64,000 nt of DNA from Anaerolineales bacterium (lineage in GTDB: Bacteria > Chloroflexota > Anaerolineae > Anaerolineales > UBA6663): assembly GCA_020850595.1 (NCBI GenBank), contig JADZEK010000013.1:38647-102646 (forward strand), in the 5' to 3' direction. Each line of letters opens with the position of its first letter. Position 1 is the stretch's first letter. Below, in pieces: positions 8,550 through 15,064 of this stretch. The position numbers were made by a program, and so were the translations under genes. The notes beneath the pieces were generated by a model that saw nothing but the letters and a program-made list of their open reading frames with translations, was not told the DNA's origin and did not search any database.

Positions 8550-8945
8550 TTAGCCGCCGGTCTGCGCCAGGAACGCCGTCACCCGCGCCAGCACCGCCTC
8601 GATGCCCAGTGGGTCGGTGTCCACGTACAAATCGGCGTGCGCCCGTGCGTGGGCCAGACGGCGGTGCTGCTCTTCCAGGTCGGCCGGCTGCCAGTTCATC
8701 CAGCGCCGTTGCAGCGCCACCGCGTGCGACACATCCAGGTAAACCAACACATCGGCGTGGCCGATCTGCTGCCACATGCGCGGGGCGAAGGAATGTTCTT
8801 GAGCAATCGGCCGAGCGTTGAAACCCTGCGCCTGCAGCCGGCGCGCCAGCGTCGTCTTACCCGCGCAGCACGGCCCCACGATGCCAATCGTGGGGCCGGC
8901 CGGCGGGCGCGCGTCGGGAACTGGGCTGTCAGGCTCAGGCGGCAT
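8550..8945 (-). CDS. Small P-loop nucleotide kinase-like protein
   Basis: A 131-residue protein with a Walker A motif near the N-terminus (GIVGPCCAGKTTLA), a middle segment with DVLVYLDVSHAVALQRR, and a basic segment that may act as a lid. Size and layout match small adenylate-kinase-like or shikimate-kinase-like enzymes, but the substrate is not recognisable. The ATG at 8945 follows the stop of the RCK channel gene by 13 bases, so it is the last gene of the phosphatase/channel cluster. The proline-rich stretch before the P-loop is probably disordered. It could equally be an orphan AAA-like kinase; confidence is for the P-loop kinase fold only. Confidence 0.65.
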   Translation of the reverse strand: MPPEPDSPVPDARPPAGPTIGIVGPCCAGKTTLARRLQAQGFNARPIAQEHSFAPRMWQQIGHADVLVYLDVSHAVALQRRWMNWQPADLEEQHRRLAHARAHADLYVDTDPLGIEAVLARVTAFLAQTGG

Positions 8946-8958
8946 CGGCGTGGTCACC

Positions 8959-10041
8959 TCAGCGGTTGACGCGGTTGACCTTGTGCAGCGTCCCGGCGTC
9001 GGCGAAGACCGTGATCTCGTCGCCGGTCTGCAATTCGATCCCATCCGCCGGGTGCAGCTCCACCTTGTGCCCCCGGCGCAGCAGCACAATGCTCAGATCG
9101 TACACCTGTTCAATATCGCCCACCGCGCGCCCGGCCAGCAGCGAGGTAGCGTTGACCGTAAAGTGGCTCATGCTCAGCACCCGCCCATGCACCTGCACCG
9201 GCGCGCCCACGTCCAGGTCGGCGGCGGCCGCGGCGAACGCCGGGGCCGCCAGGGCCGAGGCGCTGTAGGCCGCGGTGATCCCGAACGCCTGGCGCACCTC
9301 GCGCGCGAAGTCGTCGTCGAACAGCCGCACAATGGTGCGGATGTCGGGGTTCACCGCCCGCGCATGGATGGCAATTTGCAGATTGAGCGTGTCGTCGCTC
9401 GTCACGATCACCACCGTGTGCGCCCGGTCCACGCCCGCCTGCCGCAGCACCTCGTACTTGTTCGCGTCGCCGCGGATCACTGGCACGTCCCAGCCTTGCA
9501 CCTGCGTCAGCAGGCTGGCCTCCGGGTCTAGCTCAATGGTCACAAACTCCTCGCCCAGTTCGTGTAGCGCCCGCGCCGTGCGAAAGCCCAGGTGGCCCAG
9601 CCCCACAATGACGATGTGATTGTGATAAGTCTGCGCCAGCGCCACTTGCCATGCCTCCCCGCGCGCCCGCCGGTTGAACAGCAGCACGCCAAAGTCCGCG
9701 ATGCCCTGGCTCAAAATCGCCAGCCCGAGCAGCGGCATGAAAAAGTAGAACGCCGTCAGGTACCACGCGCCCGGCAGGTTCTCGCCCGCCTGGAGGAACA
9801 TCATCAGCAGGACGTGATACCAACCCTCCACCAGGGTGGCCGGGTGCTCGGCCTGCGCCACGCCGCCGAGCAGATAGTACAGCGCGCCGCCCCCCAGCAC
9901 GGCCGCGCCAAACGCCACCAGCGACGGGCCGAACTGTCGCAGCAGCACGCGGGTGTCCCGCAGCCACAAGCGCACGGCTCGCAGCCAGGCCGGGCGCGGC
10001 AGTCGCAGCTCGGAGCCACGGCGGCGGCGCAGCACCTTCAC
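8959..10041 (-). CDS. Ion channel-like protein with cytosolic RCK (TrkA-N/TrkA-C) module
   Basis: 360 residues. Two membrane spans (about 38-60 and 93-118) flank a re-entrant-like loop, then a complete RCK module: HIVIVGLGHLGFRTARAL (Rossmann dinucleotide site), VIRGDANKYEVLRQAGVDRA, VIVTSDDTLNLQIAI and a TrkA-C domain to the end. This is the architecture of ligand-gated K+ channels, but the filter TVGYG is absent; the loop instead reads FLQAGENLPG. Ion selectivity is therefore uncertain, and a Ca2+/non-selective channel of the CASTOR kind is possible. The GTG start overlaps the stop codon of the phosphatase gene upstream (GTGA), and a P-loop kinase gene follows. Confidence 0.78.
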   Translation of the reverse strand: MKVLRRRRGSELRLPRPAWLRAVRLWLRDTRVLLRQFGPSLVAFGAAVLGGGALYYLLGGVAQAEHPATLVEGWYHVLLMMFLQAGENLPGAWYLTAFYFFMPLLGLAILSQGIADFGVLLFNRRARGEAWQVALAQTYHNHIVIVGLGHLGFRTARALHELGEEFVTIELDPEASLLTQVQGWDVPVIRGDANKYEVLRQAGVDRAHTVVIVTSDDTLNLQIAIHARAVNPDIRTIVRLFDDDFAREVRQAFGITAAYSASALAAPAFAAAAADLDVGAPVQVHGRVLSMSHFTVNATSLLAGRAVGDIEQVYDLSIVLLRRGHKVELHPADGIELQTGDEITVFADAGTLHKVNRVNR

Positions 10042-10745
10042 AGCGGCATCCTCAACACCAACCGTCGCGCCGGGTACACCGCCGCCGGCGCCGGCCGCAC
10101 CGCCACCACCAAGATGCTAATGTCGTCGGCCGGGCGCTGCTCGTCGGCCGCCATGGCCTGCGCCAGCAGTTCATCGGCCCAGCTCTGCGCGCTCTCCAGC
10201 CCGCGCGCCGCCAGCTTCTCGATCTCCGCCCGCGCGTCCAGCGGCGCGCCGCGCCGAGCGCCCGCCGTGGGCAGCCCGTCAGTGAACACCACCAACGCCA
10301 TGTTGGGCATCAGCGGCAGTTCCTCGATCAGCGGCTTCGTGTGGCGATAGATCCCGATCGGGCGGCTGGCGCCCTCCCCGGCCGTCACCGCGTCCGGTGT
10401 TACCAGATACGTCGGATTGGGGTTGTTGCGCGAGAGCACCACCGTTTTTGACACCATGTCGAACGAGACGATGTTGAGCGTCGCCTGCACCTTGCCGCCG
10501 TGCAGCGCGAACAGGTGGTCATGCGCCGCGCGGGCCGTGGCCCCATCGCGCACGCCCTCCGCTAACAGGCCGATGGCCTTGCGCGCCACCAGGTTCGACA
10601 CGGCCTTGGCGCCCTTGCCCGAGTGCTGGCCGTCCACCAGCACCAGCGACAGCCCCCCGGTGGGCCGCTCGATCATTTCCAATGTGTCGCCCGACTCGCG
10701 GCTGGCCCACTTCACCACTTTGGAGACAGCGATTTGCAGTTCCAT
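10038..10745 (-). CDS. SpoIIE/PP2C-like serine phosphatase
   Basis: A 235-residue single-domain phosphatase of the PPM/SpoIIE class. Metal-site motifs are in place: VLVDGQHSGKGAKA (the DGxGxG-like element, here with H-S), VVFTDGLPTAGARRG and the C-terminal ADDISILVVAV. No sensor domain is attached, so it probably acts on an anti-sigma-antagonist-type or kinase substrate supplied in trans. The ATG at 10745 lies five bases after the end of the methyltransferase gene and its stop overlaps the channel gene, so the phosphatase and channel are translationally linked. The substrate is unknown; the linkage suggests it may modulate the channel. Confidence 0.82.
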   Translation of the reverse strand: MELQIAVSKVVKWASRESGDTLEMIERPTGGLSLVLVDGQHSGKGAKAVSNLVARKAIGLLAEGVRDGATARAAHDHLFALHGGKVQATLNIVSFDMVSKTVVLSRNNPNPTYLVTPDAVTAGEGASRPIGIYRHTKPLIEELPLMPNMALVVFTDGLPTAGARRGAPLDARAEIEKLAARGLESAQSWADELLAQAMAADEQRPADDISILVVAVRPAPAAVYPARRLVLRMPL

Positions 10746-10749
10746 GCGA

Positions 10750-11424
10750 TCACGCGCCCAGTCCGGCGTTTTGCCCGGCCGCGGCCTTTTCAGCGATGAT
10801 GACGGTGACGATGCTGCGCGCCTGCCGCACCGCCTCGGCCCGCGCGCGAAAGCCGGCCGCCGCATACCGGCCCACCAGCGGCGTACACCAATCGCTCGCG
10901 CTCTGGCCCGTCACCCTGAACAGCCACGCCGCCCACCGGTCGCCCCACGTTCCGCCCGTAATCTGCGCGGCCGGCACACACACCAACGCGCCGCCCGGCG
11001 TCAGTACTCGGTAAAACTCCGCGATGGCGGCCGGGTCGGCCACGTACTCCGTCGGGAAGGTCGCGGCCAGCGCCTGAAAGCTGCCCGCCGCGAAAGGCAG
11101 CGCTTCCACCTGCGCCCTCAGCAGCGGCACGCGCAGACCCGGCCCGCCCAGCGCGCGGCGCAGCTTGCCGCCCGCGATGCGGCTCATGGCCGGCGAGGCG
11201 TCCAGGCCTACCGGGCTGAAACCCAGGCCCACCAGGTCCAGCAGCAGGTCGCCCGTGCCGTGGGCCACTTCCAGCACCCGCCGCCCGCGCAAGTAGGGCA
11301 GGGCGGCGCGCTGCCAGCTTCGCCACTGGCCCATCGAGACGATCCAACTGACCCAATCATACGTCCAGGCGAACTGATGATACAGCCGGTTCAGCGCCCA
11401 CCGCACAAAGCGTCGCCAGACCAC
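10750..11424 (-). CDS. Class I SAM-dependent methyltransferase
   Basis: 224 residues. The SAM-binding motif I is clear (VLEVAHGTGDLLLDL), followed by the acidic loop GLDASPAMSRIA, the post-motif EALPFAAGSFQALAATFP and the LTPGGALVCV strand. It resembles UbiE/type 11 methyltransferases with a short N-terminal helix (FAWTYDWVSW). No substrate can be assigned. The GTG at 11424 lies 11 bases beyond the stop of the EF-hand gene and fits the usual N-terminal helix; longer in-frame starts would read into that gene. It belongs to the EF-hand, methyltransferase, phosphatase, channel, kinase series. Confidence 0.82.
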   Translation of the reverse strand: MVWRRFVRWALNRLYHQFAWTYDWVSWIVSMGQWRSWQRAALPYLRGRRVLEVAHGTGDLLLDLVGLGFSPVGLDASPAMSRIAGGKLRRALGGPGLRVPLLRAQVEALPFAAGSFQALAATFPTEYVADPAAIAEFYRVLTPGGALVCVPAAQITGGTWGDRWAAWLFRVTGQSASDWCTPLVGRYAAAGFRARAEAVRQARSIVTVIIAEKAAAGQNAGLGA

Positions 11425-11435
11425 GCCCTGGCCGG

Positions 11436-11927
11436 TCAGCGCGCGAGCGCCCAAATTGCCGGCAGCGCCAGGCCGCGCGCCGGCACGGCCGGCCCGCCAA
11501 TGGCGATCAGCGCCAGCCGCAGGCGGTTGTCGTCGCCCTCCGGGCTGACCTCGTTTGGGACCGCCGCATACGGAGCCATGGCCGCGGTAGGCGTGAAAGC
11601 CGGCTCGTGCCTCACCACGCTGGGGCTTGCCGGTGGTCCGGCCTCCGCCACGTCGGGCACGCCGCTGTGGTCTGTGTCGAGCCGGTCCCACAGTTGCTCC
11701 AGCTTGGCGCGCATCTCCGGCGGCAGTTCGCCCGAACCAGGCACAACCTGCCCGTTCACCATCCCGACCGAACTGCTCGTCCCCTGCGGCGCCTCGCCCG
11801 TAGACCTGACCATCCCTTCGAACATATCCGGCCTGCCGTCCCTATTCTGGTCGCCCAGCATGCCCATCACCTGTTCGCAGGCGCCGCGCGCGTCTGGCGG
11901 CAAATCGTCTGCGCGGTTGTAGCTCAC
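11436..11927 (-). CDS. Small protein with two EF-hand loops
   Basis: 163 residues, no recognised family. Two canonical calcium-binding EF loops are visible: DQNRDGRPDMFE (about residues 26-37) and DTDHSGVPDVAE (about 85-96), with acidic residues at positions 1, 3, 5, 9 and 12 (Ser at 5 in the second). Between them is a Gly/Ser-rich linker; the C-terminus contains a moderately hydrophobic stretch. No clear signal peptide is present. A GTG start follows a TATAAT promoter. The gene heads a run that ends in a channel, phosphatase and kinase, so a calcium-sensing role is a reasonable but untested inference. Confidence 0.6.
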   Translation of the reverse strand: MSYNRADDLPPDARGACEQVMGMLGDQNRDGRPDMFEGMVRSTGEAPQGTSSSVGMVNGQVVPGSGELPPEMRAKLEQLWDRLDTDHSGVPDVAEAGPPASPSVVRHEPAFTPTAAMAPYAAVPNEVSPEGDDNRLRLALIAIGGPAVPARGLALPAIWALAR

Positions 11928-11973
11928 CCCGTTGAGATTAACCCCCAGCGCTCCTTGGCCCCCTCCCGCCGCG

Positions 11974-11979
11974 ATTATA
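11974..11979 (-). promoter_or_regulatory. -10 element for the EF-hand/phosphatase/channel operon
   Basis: TATAAT on the minus strand in the context GGTATAATCGCGG, matching the DedA promoter context. Transcription would start near 11967, about 40 bases before the GTG at 11927. No clear -35. Confidence 0.5.
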
Positions 11980-12018
11980 CCGCCGCCCGCCTACCCCCCC
12001 CCGCCGCACCGCCTCCGC

Positions 12019-13401
12019 CTACAGCAGCGAGCCGCGCAGGACCACCGACGCCACCGAAAAATAGATGATCAGGCCTGTCACATCCACCAGCGTCGCCACG
12101 AACGGCGCCGAAGACGTGGCCGGGTCCAGCCCCACCCGGCGCAGCAAGATCGGCAGCATCGAGCCGGTCAGCGTCCCCCACAACACAATGCCCACCAGCG
12201 ACAGCGCTACAGTCGCGGCAATGAAAGGCCAGTACGGCCCGTATGTGCCGAAGGCAGATTGCCACAGTGCAATGCGCGCGAAACCAATGCTGCCCAGAAT
12301 GGCGCCCAGCGTCAGCCCCGACAGCACCTCGCGCCGCATCACGCGCCACCAATCGCGCAGCCGCACCTCCCCCAACGCCATGGCGCGGATGACCAGCGTG
12401 GCGGCTTGCGAGCCGCTGTTGCCGCCGCTGGAAATAATCAGCGGCACGAACAGCGCCAGCACGACGGCCCGCTTTATCTCCTGCTCAAAAAAGCCCATGG
12501 CCGTGGCCGTCAGCATCTCGCTCAGAAACAGCACCACCAGCCAGCCGGCGCGCTTATGCACCATGCGCCAAAACGAGATCAGCATATACGGCTCGTCCAG
12601 CGCCTCCGAACCGCCGATCTTCTGCAGGTCTTCGGTCGCTTCCTCCGAGATTACATCCACGATGTTGTCGTAGTTGATCACGCCCGCCAGCCGTCCGGCG
12701 CCGTCCACCACCGGCAGTGCCAGCAAGTCATAGCGCGCCATCACGCGCGCCACTTCCTCCTGGTCGGTCCCCACTGGCAAGCTGATCACCTCCCGATTCA
12801 TGATGCTCTCGATCAAGGCCTCCGGCCGCGAAGTGATGATGTCGCGCAGGCCCACGATGCCGATCAGCACGCCCTGGCGGTCAACCACGTACAGGTAATA
12901 CGGCGTGGCCGTGTCACGGTTGAGTCCGCGCAGGAAGTCAATGGCGCTCTGCGTCGTCATATGTGGCCGCAGCGCGAAGAACTCCGACGTCATCAGGCCG
13001 CCGGCCGTGTCGTCGGGGTGGCCCAGCAGCGGGATCACCTCATCGCGCTCTTCCATCTGCGCCAGAGCGTCGGCCGCCTGCGCGGGCGGCAGGTCGCCCA
13101 GCAGGTCGGCGGCCTCATCCGGCTCCATCTCGTCCAGCACGTCGGCCAGTTGGGCTGTCGGCAGTTGCGCTGCGGCATCGGCCGCCTCCTCGTCCTCCAG
13201 TTCGGTCAGGAGGCCGGCGGCCGTTTCGCTGTCCAGTTGTGGGAGTAGCTCGACTTGATCGTCGGCCGGTAGATCGGCGAAGGCTTCGGCCTGGTCAGCG
13301 GGGTGTAGCGTGGTCAGGGCGGCGATGGCGTTGGAGACGTTGCCGGTTTCCAGGGCGGTGCGCACCCGCTCCAGCACGCCGTCAATTTCTTTCTGTTCCA
13401 T
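12019..13401 (-). CDS. mgtE: MgtE magnesium channel/transporter
   Basis: 460 residues with the full MgtE order: an N-terminal superhelical domain (HPADQAEAFADLP, ELEDEEAADAAAQLP, MEPDEAADLLGDLP), a pair of CBS domains (about 130-260), the connecting helix and five membrane spans including the signature PLIISSGGNSGSQAATL. It admits Mg2+ across the cytoplasmic membrane and closes when cytosolic Mg2+ binds the N and CBS domains. The start is the ATG at 13401, four bases after GGAGGT; a GTG four codons upstream lacks this support. A dedicated promoter, a short leader ORF and a hairpin precede it. The gene is separated from the kimA-trkA-trkA operon, which ends just upstream on the same strand. 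Confidence 0.95.
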   Translation of the reverse strand: MEQKEIDGVLERVRTALETGNVSNAIAALTTLHPADQAEAFADLPADDQVELLPQLDSETAAGLLTELEDEEAADAAAQLPTAQLADVLDEMEPDEAADLLGDLPPAQAADALAQMEERDEVIPLLGHPDDTAGGLMTSEFFALRPHMTTQSAIDFLRGLNRDTATPYYLYVVDRQGVLIGIVGLRDIITSRPEALIESIMNREVISLPVGTDQEEVARVMARYDLLALPVVDGAGRLAGVINYDNIVDVISEEATEDLQKIGGSEALDEPYMLISFWRMVHKRAGWLVVLFLSEMLTATAMGFFEQEIKRAVVLALFVPLIISSGGNSGSQAATLVIRAMALGEVRLRDWWRVMRREVLSGLTLGAILGSIGFARIALWQSAFGTYGPYWPFIAATVALSLVGIVLWGTLTGSMLPILLRRVGLDPATSSAPFVATLVDVTGLIIYFSVASVVLRGSLL

Positions 13402-13405
13402 CGGC

Positions 13406-13465
13406 ACCTCCACAAACAGAACGCGCCCCGCCGCCGGAAAGGCGAGCAGGGCGCGTCAGGAGGTA
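13406..13465 (-). promoter_or_regulatory. mgtE leader hairpin with possible RBS sequestration
   Basis: On the minus strand TACCTCC (13465-13459) can pair with the mgtE Shine-Dalgarno region GGAGGTG, enclosing a stable stem ACGCGCCC / GGGCGCGT with an inner CGCC / GGCG. If formed, this would mask GGAGGT. There is no strong T run, so attenuation of transcription is less likely than control of translation. Confidence 0.55.
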
Positions 13466-13480
13466 CACGCTTGGCGCGGC

Positions 13481-13555
13481 TCAGTCTCTCGGCGGGCGGA
13501 GCAGGCGTTTAGAGTCAGGGTCTAGGTCGGCGTTCACAGTGCTTTCGTTAGGCAT
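13481..13555 (-). CDS. Leader peptide ORF upstream of mgtE (24 codons)
   Basis: The ORF begins ATG CCT AAC GAA and encodes a 24-residue peptide: it starts MPNEST, has an acidic D-x-D-P-D stretch and ends RPPRD before TGA. The promoter at 13565-13594 predicts transcription from about 13558, so this is the first ORF on the mgtE transcript and nearly leaderless. Acidic and proline-rich leader peptides can arrest or destabilise ribosomes when Mg2+ is low, as in MgtL of enterobacteria. The resemblance is compositional only; homology is not claimed. No protein family is recognised. Confidence 0.5.
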   Translation of the reverse strand: MPNESTVNADLDPDSKRLLRPPRD

Positions 13556-13564
13556 AGTGGGGAC

Positions 13565-13594
13565 ATTCTACGCCCGTGCCGGGCGGCGTGTCAA
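13565..13594 (-). promoter_or_regulatory. mgtE promoter
   Basis: TTGACA (13594-13589) and TAGAAT (13570-13565) are 18 bases apart on the minus strand, a near-consensus sigma-70 promoter. The predicted start is about three bases before the leader ORF. Confidence 0.7.
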
Positions 13595-13651
13595 TCACTT
13601 TCTTCCGTCGGGCGCGCCTCGGCCCAGCGGCACTCTTAAGTTCCTCAACTC

Positions 13652-13674
13652 CTGAGCCGGGGCCTCCGGCTCAG
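13652..13674 (-). terminator. Hairpin at the end of the kimA-trkA-trkA operon
   Basis: CTGAGCCGG (13652-13660) pairs perfectly with CCGGCTCAG (13666-13674) across a five-base loop, overlapping the stop codon of the last TrkA gene. No T run follows, so it may be a processing or Rho-related end rather than a classical terminator. Confidence 0.45.
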
Positions 13675-14357
13675 GGTATCGGCGGCCGTCCGTCCGGGCG
13701 GCCCAGCAGTTCAGCCAGCCGGTCGCGGCCCGGATCATCCACCAGCGCCAGAATCTCGTCGCCCGCTTCCAGCACCGTAGCCCCGCGCGGCAGCAGCACC
13801 TCGCCATGCCGCAGAATGCCCGACAGCACCGTGTGTTCCGTCAGCGGCAGGTCTTTGATCTGCATGCCCACCGCCTTGGCCTCCGGGTGAATCTTCTCCT
13901 CCACCAGCGAGTAGCTGCCTCGGCGCAGCTTCAGCAGCGTCATCATGTCGCCCAGCGACATCTCCTCTTCGATCAGCTTGGCCATCACGTCGGCTTGGTT
14001 CAGCGCCACATCCACCCCGAAGTCCGGCGTGAACAACCAGGCGTTGCGCGGGTTGTTCACCCGTCCAATGATGCGCCGCACTGCATAATGAAAGCGCCCC
14101 AGCGAGGCGATGACCAGGTTGTCCTCATCGTTGGCCGTCACAGCGGCCAGCACATTCGCCCGTTCGATACCGGCTTCGGCCAGTGTCTGCGGGTCGGTCG
14201 GGTCGCCCTCAAACACCGCTTCGGTCGGCAGTTCGCGGTGCAAAATAGACAGCGTCGTTGCGCGGTTCTCAATCAGCCGCACCTCATGGCCCTGGCCGAG
14301 CAGCAGGCTCGCCAGGTGCGAGCCTGTCCGGCCGCCGCCCGCGATAATCACAAACAT
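13671..14357 (-). CDS. TrkA-type RCK subunit (second of pair)
   Basis: A 228-residue cytosolic protein with a TrkA-N Rossmann domain (VIIAGGGRTGSHLASLLL; acidic residue at the end of strand two in RLIEN) and a TrkA-C domain from about residue 140. It binds nucleotide and gates a K+ transporter in known systems. Its start ATG is 6 bases after the stop of the neighbouring TrkA gene, and both follow kimA. The two are paralogues; the second has an expanded C-terminal region. Mycobacterial ceoB/ceoC, next to an APC-type permease gene, are a known parallel. Confidence 0.85.
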   Translation of the reverse strand: MFVIIAGGGRTGSHLASLLLGQGHEVRLIENRATTLSILHRELPTEAVFEGDPTDPQTLAEAGIERANVLAAVTANDEDNLVIASLGRFHYAVRRIIGRVNNPRNAWLFTPDFGVDVALNQADVMAKLIEEEMSLGDMMTLLKLRRGSYSLVEEKIHPEAKAVGMQIKDLPLTEHTVLSGILRHGEVLLPRGATVLEAGDEILALVDDPGRDRLAELLGRPDGRPPIP

Positions 14358-14363
14358 GGCTGG

Positions 14364-15044
14364 TTAGTCCTTTCCGGGGAGGCGCAGAAGTTGGCGCAGG
14401 CTGGCAGCCCCGGCGGCCGTGGCGCTCACATACAAGTAGTCTCGGGTTTGCAGGGCGGTCTCCAGCGCCGGCAGCAGGGCGCGCCCGCCGCGAGCCAGCG
14501 CCACCGGCAGCGCCTCGCCCGTGGGCAGCACGTCGCCCAGGCGGCGGCCGTCCCACGGGGCCGGCACGGCGATCTCATACACCTGCACCTCGCCGTTGCC
14601 GGCCGCCACCACGCTTTGCAGGCCGGGGTGCAGCAGCAGTTGCTCGATGCGGCGCGCGCCCCACGACGACGAGGCGATGGTTTGCAGCCCCAGCCGCTCG
14701 TAGATCGGGCCGCGCATCGGGTCATAGATGCGCGCCACCACGTGCGCCACCTTGTAGATATCGCGCGCGATGCGGGCCGTGATGATGTTGGCGCTGTCCG
14801 ACGATGTGACCGCCGCCAACCCGTGCGCGTTTTCGATGCCGGCCCGCTTCAGGGCCTCCTGGTCCAGCGCGTCGCCCTGCACCATGCGCCCGCGAAAGCT
14901 CGACCCCAGCCGGTCGAAGGCCTTGGGGTTCGAGTCCATCACGGCCACCGGGTAGCTCTGCGCGGCCACCGACTGCGCCAGTTCCATGCCGACGCGCCCG
15001 CAGCCGACGATGATGATCGGATTCTTGCGTGTTTGTGTGCCCAT
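14364..15044 (-). CDS. TrkA-type RCK subunit (first of pair)
   Basis: 226 residues: Rossmann TrkA-N domain with PIIIVGCGRVGMELAQSV, the acidic strand-two residue in AVMDSNPKAF, MVQGDALDQEALKRAGI, then TrkA-C after about residue 140. Two ATGs compete: 15050 lies directly against AAGGA, while 15044 is seven bases from it and is preferred. It follows the stop of the kimA-like gene by 20 bases. Expected to bind adenine nucleotides and, with its partner, regulate the K+ importer encoded upstream. Confidence 0.85.
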   Translation of the reverse strand: MGTQTRKNPIIIVGCGRVGMELAQSVAAQSYPVAVMDSNPKAFDRLGSSFRGRMVQGDALDQEALKRAGIENAHGLAAVTSSDSANIITARIARDIYKVAHVVARIYDPMRGPIYERLGLQTIASSSWGARRIEQLLLHPGLQSVVAAGNGEVQVYEIAVPAPWDGRRLGDVLPTGEALPVALARGGRALLPALETALQTRDYLYVSATAAGAASLRQLLRLPGKD

Positions 15045-15064
15045 GCCCATGTCCTTGAAGTGGC

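Noticed and set aside
13401..13560. An M-box (Mg2+ riboswitch) before mgtE
   Set aside because: The conserved M-box blocks are not present. The leader has a short ORF and a hairpin instead.
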